Shown here piece by piece: positions 27,891 to 37,617 of a DNA stretch of 64,000 bases. The position numbers and the translations under genes are program-made. The notes under the pieces were generated by a model. It was not told the DNA's origin. It worked only from the letters and a program-made list of their open reading frames with translations, and ran no database searches. The DNA comes from Alphaproteobacteria bacterium (GTDB lineage: Bacteria; Pseudomonadota; Alphaproteobacteria; Micropepsales; Micropepsaceae): NCBI GenBank assembly GCA_947467345.1, contig CANIHD010000012.1, positions 1 to 64,000 on the forward strand, written 5' to 3'. How positions within the stretch are numbered: position 1 is the first letter of the stretch; the number at the start of each line of letters is the position of its first letter.

Positions 27891-28634
27891 ATGGAACAGC
27901 TCTCACACGGCTCCGTAGACCCGGCCGAGATCGCCAAATTCTCCCGGCTTGCCGAGGAATGGTGGGATCCGAACGGGAAATTTCGCCCCCTCCACGTCTT
28001 CAATCCGGTGCGGATCGGCTTTGTGCGGGACATTGTGGCCCGGCATTTTAGGCGTGATTCCAGGTCCTTGCGGCCGTTTGAAGAATTGTCGCTGCTCGAT
28101 ATTGGCTGCGGGGGCGGCCTGCTCGCGGAGCCCATGGCGCGGCAGGGTTTCGATGTCCTGGGGGCGGACGCCTCGGAGCGGAACGTCGCCATAGCGGCCG
28201 GCCACGCTGAGGGCTCGGGCCTGAAGCTGCGCTACCGCGCGACGACGGCCGAGCAACTGGCCTCCGAAGGCGCACGATTCGATGTCGTCCTAAACATGGA
28301 AGTGGTCGAGCACGTCGCCGACGTTGCGGGCTACATTCAGTCTTCCGCCGACCTCGTGTCGCCAGGCGGGCTGATGATTGTTGCGACGATCAACCGGACG
28401 CTGAAGAGCCTAGCCCTGGCGAAGATCGGTGCTGAATACATTCTCCGTTGGGTGCCGGCCGGAACGCATGATTGGAATCGTTTCCTGCGCCCTGAGGAAT
28501 TGGAGACATTCCTCACAGCGGCCGACCTTCACATCGAACGCCGACAAGGCGTTGCCTTCGATCCGTTGCGTTGGGAGTGGCAACTTTCGCTCGATACCGA
28601 CGTGAATTATATGATCGTCGCTACAAAAGCGTAG
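27891..28634 (+). CDS. ubiG: Ubiquinone O-methyltransferase UbiG
   Basis: A 247-residue SAM-dependent enzyme that performs both O-methylations in ubiquinone synthesis. The leader DPAEIAKFSRLAEEWWDPNGKFRPLH is characteristic, motif I is LLDIGCGGGLL, and HDWNRFLRPEELE is the conserved UbiG C-terminal region. AAGG lies just before ATG 27891. It is divergent from lysC and convergent with the DUF1178 gene, six bases apart. A second ubiquinone-related gene, coq10, lies at 56948. Confidence 0.96.
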   Translation: MEQLSHGSVDPAEIAKFSRLAEEWWDPNGKFRPLHVFNPVRIGFVRDIVARHFRRDSRSLRPFEELSLLDIGCGGGLLAEPMARQGFDVLGADASERNVAIAAGHAEGSGLKLRYRATTAEQLASEGARFDVVLNMEVVEHVADVAGYIQSSADLVSPGGLMIVATINRTLKSLALAKIGAEYILRWVPAGTHDWNRFLRPEELETFLTAADLHIERRQGVAFDPLRWEWQLSLDTDVNYMIVATKA

Positions 28635-28640
28635 CGCCGT

Positions 28641-29072
28641 TTAATTCAGATCATCCGGATCGGACGGCACCGGCGCGATGTCGATACCTTCCTCGATCAG
28701 CTCTTTAGCTTCTGCAATCGTGGACTCGCCGTAAATGTGGCGTTCTTCGACTTCGCCATAATGGATTTTCCGCGCCTCTTCAGGAAAACGCGGTCCCACA
28801 TAATCTGCATTTTCTTCGATGAATTTGCGCATGCCCGAGACAAAGCGCTGGCGCTTGTCATGCGCATCGGAGGTCGCGACTTCGCTGCGCCCTTTGGCTT
28901 TGGTCACGGACCCCTTCACCGAAGGGGCCATGATTGCCTTTTGGATCTGACCATCGCCGCAAATAGGGCAAGCCAACGCATGCTGCGCCTCTTGCGTGTC
29001 GTAAGCAGCGCCGCTCTGAAACCAGCCTTCGAACTCGTGGCCGCGGGCGCAGGACAAATTATACGCGATCAA
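28641..29072 (-). CDS. DUF1178 family protein
   Basis: A 143-residue protein beginning with TTG, read as MIAYNLSCARGHEFEGWFQS. The CARGHEFEGWF and CPICGDGQIQKAIMAP segments form the likely zinc-ribbon of DUF1178, a family of unknown function found next to ubiG and nitrilase genes in alphaproteobacteria. The C-terminal half (FVGPRFPEEARKIHYGE-type, here YVGPRFPEEARKIHYGEVEE) is well conserved. GGTGAG lies five bases before the TTG. It is probably part of the leftward comF-grxC-nitrilase transcript, though a hairpin separates it. Confidence 0.88.
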   Translation of the reverse strand: MIAYNLSCARGHEFEGWFQSGAAYDTQEAQHALACPICGDGQIQKAIMAPSVKGSVTKAKGRSEVATSDAHDKRQRFVSGMRKFIEENADYVGPRFPEEARKIHYGEVEERHIYGESTIAEAKELIEEGIDIAPVPSDPDDLN

Positions 29073-29121
29073 TTTTTACTCACCGGGTTAACGTAACGTC
29101 TCAAACATGGCGGTCTGAGGC

Positions 29122-29141
29122 AGGCGGTGCAAGCACCGCCT
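29122..29141 (-). terminator. Hairpin at the end of the nitrilase-family gene
   Basis: AGGCGGTGC (29122-29130) and GCACCGCCT (29133-29141) are perfect complements with a 2-base gap and overlap the stop codon of the upstream gene. A stable GC hairpin at this site suggests a terminator or attenuator before the DUF1178 gene; there is no T-run. Confidence 0.45.
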
Positions 29142-29970
29142 AAACCTGCCACTCGCGGTCATGCTTGAGCGAGGGCAGGCGAGCGCCCACCGACGCACAT
29201 TCTGCAAGGTCGATCTCGGCTGCCACTATGCCAGGTTCCATACCGCCTTCGGCGAGGATTTCGCCCCAGGGGTTAATGATCAGACTGTGGCCGTAGGTGT
29301 GACGCCCGTTGGCGTGAAAGCCCCCTTGCGCCGGTGCTACGACGAAACAGCCGTTCTCAATGGCGCGGGCGCGCAAGAGGACGTGCCAATGCGCTTTGCC
29401 GGTGGTCTCGGTGAACGCCGAAGGAACAGTGAGGATTTCCGCGCCCTGTTTGGCGAGGGCGCGGTAGAAATGCGGAAAACGCAAATCGTAGCAAACCGAA
29501 AGTCCGACGCGGCCCCATGGCGCATCGGCGACGACTGCACGACGCCCGGGTTCGACCGTGTTGGATTCGCGGTAGGTTTCACCGGAGGGCAAATCGACAT
29601 CAAAAAGATGCACCTTGTCGTAACGCGCGAAGACGTGTCCGTCGGGTGCGATCAGAAACGAGCGATTGGCCGTTTTGCGGTCGGATACTTTAATCGCGAG
29701 CGAACCGATCAGTAGCCATGTTTTCAACTCGGCTGCGAGCTTAGTGAAAGCCGGCAGTGCCGGATCGGTTTCCTCGGTGAAACTCTTTTCCAGCTTGGCG
29801 CCGCCATCAGGCGCCATCAGCGTCGTGTTCTCAGGCGTCGCGATAAACGCGGCACCCTCGGCATGAGCTTGACGAATGAGATCCGACGTCACGCGAATAT
29901 TCTCAGCGACGTCGTCGTGGGACCGCAGCTGCACGCAGGCAACGCGCAGTTTGCGTGAAGGTGGGTTCAC
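29140..29970 (-). CDS. Carbon-nitrogen hydrolase (Nit2/omega-amidase-like)
   Basis: A 276-residue nitrilase-superfamily enzyme with the intact Glu-Lys-Cys triad: E47 (ATPENTTL), K119 (RYDKVHLFD) and C160 (LSVCYDLRFP). By length and motif spacing it belongs to the Nit1/Nit2 branch, whose members hydrolyse omega-amides or deaminated glutathione. The adjacent glutaredoxin gene fits a glutathione-related role, but this is inference. The start is GTG 29970 with GAGGGCAAG just upstream, seven bases after grxC. It ends in a normal TAG inside a hairpin. Confidence 0.9.
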   Translation of the reverse strand: MNPPSRKLRVACVQLRSHDDVAENIRVTSDLIRQAHAEGAAFIATPENTTLMAPDGGAKLEKSFTEETDPALPAFTKLAAELKTWLLIGSLAIKVSDRKTANRSFLIAPDGHVFARYDKVHLFDVDLPSGETYRESNTVEPGRRAVVADAPWGRVGLSVCYDLRFPHFYRALAKQGAEILTVPSAFTETTGKAHWHVLLRARAIENGCFVVAPAQGGFHANGRHTYGHSLIINPWGEILAEGGMEPGIVAAEIDLAECASVGARLPSLKHDREWQV

Positions 29971-29977
29971 CTTGCCC

Positions 29978-30238
29978 TCATGCGGCGTTCAGAAGGGCGT
30001 CGAGCTTGCCGGCCTTTTCCAACGCGTAAAGCTCGTCCGATCCGCCGACATGGGTTTCGCCGACGAAAATCTGCGGGACGGTCATCATACCGCCGGCCCG
30101 GCGGATCATGGCGGAGCGGAGTTCGGGATCGCGCGCGACGTCGATTTCCTCGAACGTGACGTGCTTTTGATTGAGGAGCCGCTTCGCCCGGACGCAGTAG
30201 GGGCAGATCGGCGTGGTGTACATGACAACTTTTTGCAT
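29978..30238 (-). CDS. grxC: Glutaredoxin 3 GrxC
   Basis: An 86-residue glutathione-dependent thiol oxidoreductase. The dithiol active site C12-P-Y-C15 and the cis-Pro region TVPQIFVGETHVGG are complete. It reduces disulfides and can serve ribonucleotide reductase. It is located between comF and the nitrilase-family gene in a leftward cluster with spacings of 31 and 7 bases. Nothing unusual. Confidence 0.96.
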   Translation of the reverse strand: MQKVVMYTTPICPYCVRAKRLLNQKHVTFEEIDVARDPELRSAMIRRAGGMMTVPQIFVGETHVGGSDELYALEKAGKLDALLNAA

Positions 30239-30269
30239 GATCTTTGAGGAGTCGGGCTTGCAACCCTAT

Positions 30270-31058
30270 TCATATATCGCTGGCGGCCGGCCTTACAACG
30301 CGGGCGAGCGTCAATACTTCAACCCGGGCCGTTCCGGCGCGCTTTAGGGCCCGGGAACAGGCGTCCAACGTGGCGCCGGTGGTAAACACGTCATCAACCA
30401 AAAGGACCGTTTGGCCCTTTAGGCCGGCCTGCCGATGGGGCGGCACACCGAAGGCGCCCAGAACATTGCGCAGCCGGGCTTTGGCGGAGGGCATGCTGGC
30501 CTGGGCGGGCGCCGGCCGTTTTCGCTCCAAGAGGAGCGGGGCGAAGGGTTTGCCGGCCAATTTGGCCATTCTTTGCGCCAAAACCGCCGATTGGTTGTAA
30601 CGCCGCTTCCACAGCCGCCAGCGATGAAGCGGGACCGGTATGACCAGATCGGCCTCCGTTAGTAGGCCGCTTCCGCTGCGTTCCAGCCAGCGCGCGAACG
30701 CTGGCGCATGATCAAGGCGGTCGGCAAATTTGAAGGCCAGGATCAAATCCTTCGAGCCCTCGTCATAGGAGAGTAGGGAGCGCGCGCGGTCAAAATGGCG
30801 GGGCTTGGCGTGGCAGGCGGCACAGAGGGTATCCGGGCCTGTATCGATTTCGAACGGAAATCCGCAACACAGGTAGCACGGGCCGTCGAGAAATGAGATT
30901 TTGCTCCAACATGCCCCGCAAAGAGCGTGCGCTTCTCCGACACGGGCATGGCACGCGGTGCAGAGCGGCGGGAACAAAACATCCAGAGACGCGCGCGCCG
31001 CTTTCCGACTCCAATTCCGCGTCAGGCCCGCGATTGCGTTGCCACCGTTCATGGCCAT
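30270..31058 (-). CDS. comF: ComF family phosphoribosyltransferase-like protein
   Basis: A 262-residue double zinc-ribbon plus phosphoribosyltransferase-fold protein. Residues 30-90 hold paired cysteines (CTACHARVGEAHALCGACW, CYLCCGFPF, CAACHAKP). The PRTase signature VLLVDDVFTTGATLDAC is at about residue 225. ComF helps DNA uptake or replication restart in other bacteria; here no other competence genes are seen. It is divergent from the methyltransferase gene and heads the leftward grxC-nitrilase cluster. ATG 31058 or 31052 may start. Confidence 0.88.
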   Translation of the reverse strand: MAMNGGNAIAGLTRNWSRKAARASLDVLFPPLCTACHARVGEAHALCGACWSKISFLDGPCYLCCGFPFEIDTGPDTLCAACHAKPRHFDRARSLLSYDEGSKDLILAFKFADRLDHAPAFARWLERSGSGLLTEADLVIPVPLHRWRLWKRRYNQSAVLAQRMAKLAGKPFAPLLLERKRPAPAQASMPSAKARLRNVLGAFGVPPHRQAGLKGQTVLLVDDVFTTGATLDACSRALKRAGTARVEVLTLARVVRPAASDI

Positions 31059-31090
31059 ATGTGTCGCAGGGTTTTCAACACGAGACGCGC

Positions 31091-31954
31091 TTGCAAAGCG
31101 GACCGCCCATTATCTTTGATCGCCGCATCTATCGTGCGCATCGCCGCCGCGCCGCCGGAGAAGCGTTTCTGGCAATCTCCGTAGCGGAGCAATTGGGCGA
31201 AAGATTGGCGGCGGTAAATCGGCATTTTTCCGCGGGGCTTGATCTCGGTTCGCGCCAAGAAAGTTTCGCGTTGTTACAGGGCGCCGCGACGTCATGGGTG
31301 CGCGCAGCCCCTGTCGCACAGGCGGATATCGTAGCAGACGACGATCTCCTGCCATTCGCGGATGGCAGTTTCGATCTCGTGACAAGCGTTCTTGGATTGC
31401 ATGCGGTCAACGATCTACCGGGCGCGTTGATCCAGATTCGGCGCGTGCTCAAATCTGACGGTCTATTTCTTGGCGCGATGTTTGCGGGCGAGACGCTGAC
31501 CGAATTGCGGCAGGCCTTTACCGCCGCGGAATCCGATCTTAGCGATGGTGTGTCGCCACGCATTGCGCCGTTTGGCGACGTGCGGGATTTGGGTGGCTTG
31601 CTGCAGCGCGCCGGCTTCACTTTGCCGGTCGCCGACATAGAGCGAACGACCATTCGCTATCGCAATCTCGATACCCTCTTCGCCGATCTCCGCGCATTGG
31701 GAGAAACCAATATGCTGGCCGAGCGCAGCAAACACTTCCTCACGCGCGGGGTTTTCGCAGGCATGCGCGCCGCCTACGAGCAGCGCTTCCGCGATCCTGA
31801 AGGCCGCTTTCGCGCCACCTTCGATGTTGCCTACCTGACAGGTTGGTCGGCCCATGAAAGCCAGCAGAAACCTCTAAGGCCGGGCAGTGCGAAGGTGAGC
31901 CTGGCTGCAGCTTTGGGCACCAAGGAAATTCCTAGTGGCGAGAAGCCAGGTTAG
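31091..31954 (+). CDS. SAM-dependent methyltransferase (BioC/NDUFAF5-like)
   Basis: A protein of about 287 residues starting near PPIIFDRRIYRAHRRRAA, with the FDR start and AERL region typical of a group related to BioC and to the mitochondrial complex I factor NDUFAF5. LLPFADGSFDLVTSVLGLHAVNDLPGAL is the SAM-fold motif region. Unusually, the motif I glycine loop (here SAGLDLGSRQESF) is degenerate relative to GxGxG, as in this subgroup. No ATG gives the family start; TTG 31091 preceded by GAGA is my choice and GTG 31061 the alternative. It is divergent from comF, as in many alphaproteobacteria. The substrate is unknown. Confidence 0.75.
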   Translation: MQSGPPIIFDRRIYRAHRRRAAGEAFLAISVAEQLGERLAAVNRHFSAGLDLGSRQESFALLQGAATSWVRAAPVAQADIVADDDLLPFADGSFDLVTSVLGLHAVNDLPGALIQIRRVLKSDGLFLGAMFAGETLTELRQAFTAAESDLSDGVSPRIAPFGDVRDLGGLLQRAGFTLPVADIERTTIRYRNLDTLFADLRALGETNMLAERSKHFLTRGVFAGMRAAYEQRFRDPEGRFRATFDVAYLTGWSAHESQQKPLRPGSAKVSLAAALGTKEIPSGEKPG

Positions 31955-32033
31955 CCAAGCCTTCCTCCGCCCGGGGCTTTCCTCCCGTGCCGCTAAACGC
32001 TAAGCCAGCCGCCGCAATGTAAGTCGTGTGCCG

Positions 32034-33110
32034 ATGATTCCCGACGCCAAACTCATGCGTGTTATGGACCGCCACGCCTCGATCGAGGCGCAATTGGCGT
32101 CCGGCAGCACGCAGGATTTTGCCAAGCTGTCGAAAGAGCATTCGGACATCGGGCCGATTGTGGATGCCATCAAAGCCTATCAGGCCACACGTCAGGAATT
32201 GGCCGACAGCGAGGCTCTGCTGGCCGATCCGAGCAGTGATGCGGAAATGCGGGACATGGCCTTCGACGAGATCGCCGTCCTCCGCAGGCAATTCGAGGCA
32301 CAGGAACGCGACGTCAAATTGCTGCTACTTCCCAAGGACTCAGCGGATCGTTCCAGCGCCATTGTGGAAGTGCGCGCCGGCACGGGCGGTGATGAAGCCG
32401 CTTTGTTCGCCGGCGATCTCTTGAAGATGTACACGCGCTACGGACAGCTTCATGGCTGGAAAACGGAACTGCTTTCGATCAGCGACAGCGATCTTGGCGG
32501 TGTCAAGGAAGCGGTGCTCTCGGTCGAAGGCAACGGCGCCTACGCGAAACTGAAATTCGAATCCGGCGTTCATCGCGTGCAACGCGTACCGCTGACAGAA
32601 TCCAGCGGACGCATCCATACCTCCGCCGCGACCGTCGCGGTTCTACCGGAACCCGAAGATGTTGAAATCGACGTCCAGGACAAGGATTTGCGTATCGACG
32701 TCTACCGTGCCTCAGGCGCGGGTGGTCAGCACGTGAACAAGACGGAATCCGCCGTGCGCATCACGCATATGCCGACAGGCATTGTCGTCGCGATGCAGGA
32801 AGAAAAGTCGCAGCACAAGAACAAAGCCAAGGCGATGAAAATTCTCAAAGCGCGAATTTTCGAAGGCGAACGCGCGCGTCAGGCCGGCGAGCGCGCCGCC
32901 GAACGCAAAGGCCTGGTTGGCTCAGGCGATCGTTCGGAACGAATCCGCACCTATAATTTCCCGCAAGGGCGCGTGTCGGAGCACCGCATCAATCTCACGC
33001 TGTACAAACTTGATCGCATTCTTTCGGGCGATGATCTCGGCGAGATCGTCGAAGCCTTGATCACTGAGGATCAGGCCAGCCGCTTGGCGGCCGAGGAAGG
33101 CGATGCGTGA
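32034..33110 (+). CDS. prfA: Peptide chain release factor 1
   Basis: A 358-residue release factor that recognises UAA and UAG. The stop-codon reading tripeptide is P186-L-T188 in [14 protein letters not shown], where E. coli has PAT. The peptidyl hydrolysis motif GGQ is at 230-232 in [14 protein letters not shown]. All other regions look normal. ATG 32034 is chosen; GTG 32028 is possible. It overlaps prmC by GTGA, and PrmC methylates the GGQ glutamine. Because three genes in this window have premature UAA/UAG codons, an intact RF1 matters: those codons should be read as stops. Confidence 0.97.
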   Translation: MIPDAKLMRVMDRHASIEAQLASGSTQDFAKLSKEHSDIGPIVDAIKAYQATRQELADSEALLADPSSDAEMRDMAFDEIAVLRRQFEAQERDVKLLLLPKDSADRSSAIVEVRAGTGGDEAALFAGDLLKMYTRYGQLHGWKTELLSISDSDLGGVKEAVLSVEGNGAYAKLKFESGVHRVQRVPLTESSGRIHTSAATVAVLPEPEDVEIDVQDKDLRIDVYRASGAGGQHVNKTESAVRITHMPTGIVVAMQEEKSQHKNKAKAMKILKARIFEGERARQAGERAAERKGLVGSGDRSERIRTYNFPQGRVSEHRINLTLYKLDRILSGDDLGEIVEALITEDQASRLAAEEGDA

Positions 33111-33961
33111 GTGTGCTTGCCGATCTGCTCGAACGTGGCAGCGCGCATCTACGCAAAGCGGGAATCGAAAATTCTCGGCTTGAAGCGCGTCTTCTTCTTG
33201 CCCATGCACTTGGCCTCTCGCAGGAAGAGATGCTGGGCGGGCAGGGCGTCCCCAACCCACAAGCCATGTCCCGTTTTGAAAGCTTGCTCCGCCGGCGCAG
33301 CGAGCGCGAGCCGCTGGCCTATATTGTCGGCTGGCGGGAATTCTGGAGCCTTCCGTTCGAAGTAGGTCCCGGCGTTCTGGTGCCGCGCCCCGATTCCGAA
33401 ACACTTATCGAAGCCGCGTTGACGGTCTTTCCGGAACACGATGCGGAGCTGGATGTCCTGGATCTCGGAACCGGATCTGGATGCCTTCTGCTTTCCTTCC
33501 TACACGAGCGCCCGCAAGCACACGGTATCGGAGTCGATATCTCGGAGGATGCGCTCGGTTTCGCCGCGTCGAATGCGTTTGCATTGGAACTCTCCGAGCG
33601 CTCCGGCTTTCAGGTCGGGAACTGGCTCGCCGATTTGCGCGGGCAATTCGATGTCATATTGGCCAATCCGCCTTACATCGCCGACGGTGAAATCGACGGT
33701 TTGGACCCGGAAGTCGCGCACTATGAACCGAGATCTGCTTTGGCCGGTGGGCTGGACGGACTGGACGCCTATCGCGGCCTCGCCGACATTTTGCCCCGAC
33801 TTTTGCGACTTCAAGGTTACGCGTTTGTTGAACTCGGAATGGGGCAGGAGCCCGATGTCACAAAAATTTTCACCGGCGCCGGCTTACGAATCCTTCGGAT
33901 CGTGCCTGATTTGGCAGGCATTCCCCGCTGTCTCGTAGTGGGACTAGGCAACCCGCCTTAG
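33107..33961 (+). CDS. prmC: Release factor glutamine methyltransferase PrmC
   Basis: A 284-residue SAM enzyme that methylates the GGQ glutamine of release factors. Signatures are the N-terminal helical domain, [17 protein letters not shown], motif [13 protein letters not shown] and the catalytic NPPY ([13 protein letters not shown]). It starts at GTG overlapping the prfA TGA by four bases, the usual prfA-prmC coupling. Length is normal. Confidence 0.97.
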   Translation: MSVLADLLERGSAHLRKAGIENSRLEARLLLAHALGLSQEEMLGGQGVPNPQAMSRFESLLRRRSEREPLAYIVGWREFWSLPFEVGPGVLVPRPDSETLIEAALTVFPEHDAELDVLDLGTGSGCLLLSFLHERPQAHGIGVDISEDALGFAASNAFALELSERSGFQVGNWLADLRGQFDVILANPPYIADGEIDGLDPEVAHYEPRSALAGGLDGLDAYRGLADILPRLLRLQGYAFVELGMGQEPDVTKIFTGAGLRILRIVPDLAGIPRCLVVGLGNPP

Positions 33962-34271
33962 GGGATTCGGGTAAATAGGGATGGAAATGCCGCAACGAAG
34001 ACTGTAGTTTCTTGAGTCTGGGGACATGAAGGAACCGGTTTGCTTGCGGGGGACGCGTGGGCAAAAGCGGTGGATGCGCGATAGCGACGCGTCGACCTTC
34101 AAGGAACAGAAGCTCGTTACATCGTGCACGTCGCAGCAGCGGGGTTGGACTTGCGCGGGTTCGCGGGCGAAGGAAAATTTTGGATAGGAATCAAGTTTGT
34201 TTGGCGCCATGTGCGCGCTGTAACAGCTGCATCGTGCGGCTGCGCAATCTCGCTTAATCTGAGGGGCTCCC
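33962..34271. other. Intergenic region between prmC and the DUF4167 gene
   Basis: About 310 bases without a convincing gene, tRNA or strong hairpin. The region directly before 34272 carries the ribosome site GAGGGG of the next gene. Any promoter for the DUF4167 gene must lie here, but I see no clear box pair. Confidence 0.45.
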
Positions 34272-34664
34272 TTGAAGCGTTCACGCGGACGCGGCCGCAG
34301 GCCGCAAAATAATCACAACCGGTCTTTCGACAGCACCGGTCCGGACGTGAAGATTCGCGGTACGGCCGCGCATGTTTACGAGAAATATCTGCAACTCGCG
34401 CGGGACTCGAATTCGTCGGGCGATCGCGTTCAGGCAGAAAATTATCTGCAGCACGCCGAACATTATTATCGGATCCTGATGGCCTCGCAGGCCCATCAAG
34501 CCAGCCAGCCGCAATTCCAAAACGGCCAGCAGAATGGCAATGGCGGCGAGCAACGCCCGAACGGTAATGAGGCCTTCCCGCAAAACCCAGGCAATGGACC
34601 AGCCTCCGCCTTCGGCTTCACCGACGACGGCGACGATTCGGACGAAGGCGAAGAAGCAGCCTGA
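34272..34664 (+). CDS. DUF4167 domain protein
   Basis: A 130-residue protein with a basic N-terminus (MKRSRGRGRRPQNNHNRSFDS), a conserved helical core (GTAAHVYEKYLQLARDSNSSGDRVQAENYLQHAEHYYRIL) and an Asn/Gln-rich then acidic tail ending DDGDDSDEGEEAA. The core is the alphaproteobacterial DUF4167, whose role is unknown; the basic end and disordered tail would suit RNA or ribosome binding, as inference. The start is TTG 34272, supported by GAGGGG five bases upstream. Its place between prmC and clpB is conserved. A stable hairpin follows the stop. Confidence 0.88.
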   Translation: MKRSRGRGRRPQNNHNRSFDSTGPDVKIRGTAAHVYEKYLQLARDSNSSGDRVQAENYLQHAEHYYRILMASQAHQASQPQFQNGQQNGNGGEQRPNGNEAFPQNPGNGPASAFGFTDDGDDSDEGEEAA

Positions 34665-34693
34665 GGTCTCCGTCGCGGGGGCGACGGGGGACC
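34665..34693 (+). terminator. Hairpin directly after the DUF4167 stop
   Basis: CCGTCGC (34670-34676) pairs with GCGACGG (34681-34687) around a GGGG loop; GGTC (34665-34668) and GACC (34690-34693) extend the stem. It starts right after TGA 34662-34664. It is probably the terminator of the DUF4167 transcript, although no T-run follows. Confidence 0.5.
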
Positions 34694-34957
34694 GGCCGGT
34701 CTGCAATCTCATTCCAACCGGTAGAGGTCTGAGGCCTTCCCAGGTGCCCTGCGCTAGTTGGGGGTCTCTGTCTGCGTCCGGTGGCGAGCGAGACTAGGGC
34801 AACCCAACGGTGCCCAGGGTTCGCTTAAGTATTTTCCGGCCCTTGTCGGAAGCCGAACCAATTCCAACCTATGCTGCGATGGCGGCGCCCATTTGAGGGG
34901 CCGACGAAGTTTCTATGGCGCGGGTGTCCTTCAGGAGCTCGGCGGCAGGAGCAAGCA
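34694..34957 (+). other. clpB upstream region with complementary segments
   Basis: About 260 bases with no gene. GTTGGG (34757-34762) is complementary to CCCAAC (34803-34808) and encloses GTCTC (34764-34768) and GAGAC (34790-34794); GCCCT (34746-34750) can pair with AGGGC (34796-34800). This could be a folded clpB leader. A CTTG...CCTATG pair near 34840-34875 is spaced 22 bases, too wide for a heat-shock promoter, so no sigma-32 site is claimed. Confidence 0.3.
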
Positions 34958-37597
34958 ATGGATATCGAGAAGTTCACCGAACGCGCGCGCGGCTTCATTC
35001 AGTCGGCGCAAGGGCTCGCACTACGCAGCAATCATCAGGTTCTCACCCCTGAGCACATTCTAAAAGTTCTTCTCGACGACGAAGAGGGCATGGCGTCCGG
35101 CCTGATCCAGGCCAATGGCGGCAAGGCCAAAGAGGCTCACCAAGCCGTTGAATTGGAGCTGACCAAACTTCCAAAAGTCGAAGGCGGCAATTCGCAACCT
35201 TATCTCGCGCCCGATACAGCCCGCATGCTTGAGCAGGCGGAAACGCTGGCGAAGAAAGCGGGCGACTCGTTCGTCACCGCTGAGCGCATGCTGCAATCCA
35301 TCGCCATGCAGCCCAGCACCGGCGCCGGTAAAGCGCTCAAGAATGCCGGCGTCACACCGCAAGGGCTGGAAAAATCCATTCAGGATTTGCGCAAAGGTCG
35401 CACCGCTGATTCGGCAACGGCCGAGAACGCCTACGACGCGCTCAAGAAATACGCACGCGACCTGACGGAAGCAGCCCGCAACGGCAAACTCGATCCGGTC
35501 ATCGGCCGGGACGAAGAAATTCGCCGCACCATTCAGGTGCTCTTGCGGCGCACGAAGAATAATCCCGTGCTGATCGGCGAGCCCGGCGTCGGCAAGACCG
35601 CGATTGCCGAAGGCTTGGCGCAACGCATCGTCAATGGCGACGTGCCGGAATCTTTGCGCAACAAGCAGCTTATGGCGCTCGATATGGGCGCGCTTATCGC
35701 AGGCGCCAAATTTCGCGGCGAGTTCGAAGAAAGGCTGAAAGCCGTTCTCCAGGAAATCACCGCGGCCGAAGGCAAAGTGATCATCTTCATCGATGAGATG
35801 CACACGCTGGTAGGCGCCGGCAAAGCCGAAGGCTCCATGGACGCGTCCAATCTGTTGAAGCCTGCATTGGCGCGCGGCGAACTTCATTGCATCGGCGCCA
35901 CGACTCTCAACGAGTATCGCAAGCATGTGGAGAAAGACGCAGCGTTGGCGCGGCGTTTCCAGCCTGTGTTTGTTTCCGAGCCGAGCGTGGAGGACGCGAT
36001 CTCTATTTTGCGCGGGCTGAAGGAAAAATACGAACTGCATCACGGCGTGCGGATCACCGATTCCGCCATCGTGGCCGCGGCTACTCTCTCGCATCGCTAT
36101 ATCGCTGACCGCTTCTTGCCCGACAAAGCCATCGATTTGATGGACGAAGCGGCCAGCCGGCTGCGTATGCAAATCGATTCCAAGCCGGAAGAGCTCGACG
36201 AGCTCGACCGCCGCATCATGCAGCTCAAGATCGAGCGCGAAGCGCTTCGCAAAGAAACCGACAAGGCTTCGCAGGATCGGCTGGAGAAAATCGAACACGA
36301 ACTCTCGGACCTCGAGGAAAAATCCCATGCGCTCACCACGCGTTGGGAAAATGAAAAAAGCTCGTTGAAGGGCGTGCAGCATCTGAAGGAGCAGCTCGAC
36401 AAAGCGCGTCAGGAATTGGAAGTCGCGCAGCGGCGCGGAAATCTGGCGCGCGCCGGCGAGATCGCTTACGGCGTCATTCCGGATATAGAGCGCAAGCTGA
36501 AATCGGCCGAAGAATTCGGGCAGGAGCGGCTTCTCAACGAAGTAGTCACCGCCGAACATATTGCCGGCGTTGTGTCGCGTTGGACCGGCATACCTGTCGA
36601 CAAAATGCTTGAAGGCGAACGCGAGAAATTGCTGAACATGGAAGCTGCGTTGCAGAAGCGCGTCGTGGGCCAGGCCCAGGCGGTTCACGCTGTAGCCAAC
36701 GCGCTACGCCGCGCACGCGCCGGGTTGCAGGATTCCAATTGCCCAATTGGATCGTTCCTGTTCCTTGGTCCCACCGGCGTTGGAAAGACAGAGCTCACCA
36801 AAGCGCTGGCGTCGTTCCTGTTCGACGACGACCAAGCGATGGTTCGCATCGACATGTCCGAGTTCATGGAGAAACATTCGGCCGCGCGTTTGATCGGCGC
36901 GCCTCCCGGCTATGTGGGCTATGAGGAAGGCGGCACGCTGACCGAGGCTGTGCGCCGGCGCCCCTATCAGGTCGTGTTGTTCGACGAAGTCGAGAAGGCG
37001 CACCAGGATGTATTCAATGTTCTGCTGCAGGTGCTCGACGAAGGACGATTGACTGACGGGCAGGGGCGGACGGTGGATTTTCGCAACACGGTCATCATCC
37101 TGACGTCCAATCTCGGCGCGGAATATTTGGCGGCGCAGCCGGAAGGCGAAGATTCAAGCGCCGTTCGCGGCCAGGTCATGCAGGCGGTGCGCGCGCATTT
37201 CCGGCCCGAATTCTTGAACCGGCTGGATGAAATCATCCTCTTCCATCGTCTGACGCGCGGGCATATGGACACGATCGTCGACATTCAGATGGCACGGCTT
37301 CTGAAGCTTCTGGAAGGTCGCAAGATCAGCGTGCGGCTCGAGCCAAAGGCGCGCGCCTGGCTCGCCAATGCCGGCTACGATCCTGTCTACGGCGCACGGC
37401 CGTTAAAGCGCGCCATTCAGCGCGCGCTGCAGGATCCGCTCGCCACGCTGTTGTTGGAAGGAAAAATCTCTGACGGTGACACCGTGAAGGTGGCAGCCGG
37501 CAAACATGGCCTCACGCTCAACGGCACAGAATTTGCCGCCAGCGACGAGGGCGTTGCATTGCTCGACGATTCTGGTCCCAGCCACGCCGTGCATTGA
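34958..37597 (+). CDS. clpB: ATP-dependent disaggregase ClpB
   Basis: An 879-residue Hsp100 chaperone that pulls proteins out of aggregates with DnaK. It has the N-terminal Clp repeat domain (1-145) and AAA-1 with Walker [10 protein letters not shown] and Walker [12 protein letters not shown]. The long coiled-coil middle domain (about 410-530) that defines ClpB follows, then AAA-2 with GPTGVGKTE and a C-terminal domain. ATG 34958, [15 protein letters not shown], is the family start with AGGAG upstream. It is convergent with the M23 peptidase gene, 20 bases apart. Confidence 0.98.
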   Translation: MDIEKFTERARGFIQSAQGLALRSNHQVLTPEHILKVLLDDEEGMASGLIQANGGKAKEAHQAVELELTKLPKVEGGNSQPYLAPDTARMLEQAETLAKKAGDSFVTAERMLQSIAMQPSTGAGKALKNAGVTPQGLEKSIQDLRKGRTADSATAENAYDALKKYARDLTEAARNGKLDPVIGRDEEIRRTIQVLLRRTKNNPVLIGEPGVGKTAIAEGLAQRIVNGDVPESLRNKQLMALDMGALIAGAKFRGEFEERLKAVLQEITAAEGKVIIFIDEMHTLVGAGKAEGSMDASNLLKPALARGELHCIGATTLNEYRKHVEKDAALARRFQPVFVSEPSVEDAISILRGLKEKYELHHGVRITDSAIVAAATLSHRYIADRFLPDKAIDLMDEAASRLRMQIDSKPEELDELDRRIMQLKIEREALRKETDKASQDRLEKIEHELSDLEEKSHALTTRWENEKSSLKGVQHLKEQLDKARQELEVAQRRGNLARAGEIAYGVIPDIERKLKSAEEFGQERLLNEVVTAEHIAGVVSRWTGIPVDKMLEGEREKLLNMEAALQKRVVGQAQAVHAVANALRRARAGLQDSNCPIGSFLFLGPTGVGKTELTKALASFLFDDDQAMVRIDMSEFMEKHSAARLIGAPPGYVGYEEGGTLTEAVRRRPYQVVLFDEVEKAHQDVFNVLLQVLDEGRLTDGQGRTVDFRNTVIILTSNLGAEYLAAQPEGEDSSAVRGQVMQAVRAHFRPEFLNRLDEIILFHRLTRGHMDTIVDIQMARLLKLLEGRKISVRLEPKARAWLANAGYDPVYGARPLKRAIQRALQDPLATLLLEGKISDGDTVKVAAGKHGLTLNGTEFAASDEGVALLDDSGPSHAVH

Positions 37598-37617
37598 TGT
37601 CGAGGTTTTAAGCGGGC

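Noticed and set aside
31061-31954. Methyltransferase as a frameshifted or truncated gene because no ATG fits
   Set aside because: The frame is open over the whole family length; a TTG or GTG start explains it.
34840-34880. Sigma-32 heat-shock promoter before clpB
   Set aside because: CTTG and CCTATG are present but 22 bases apart, too far for the heat-shock sigma factor spacing of about 17.
34665-34957. tRNA, 4.5S RNA, RNase P RNA or tmRNA in the clpB upstream region
   Set aside because: None of their conserved core motifs is present, and the GGGTTCGC near 34816 lacks a tRNA arm context.
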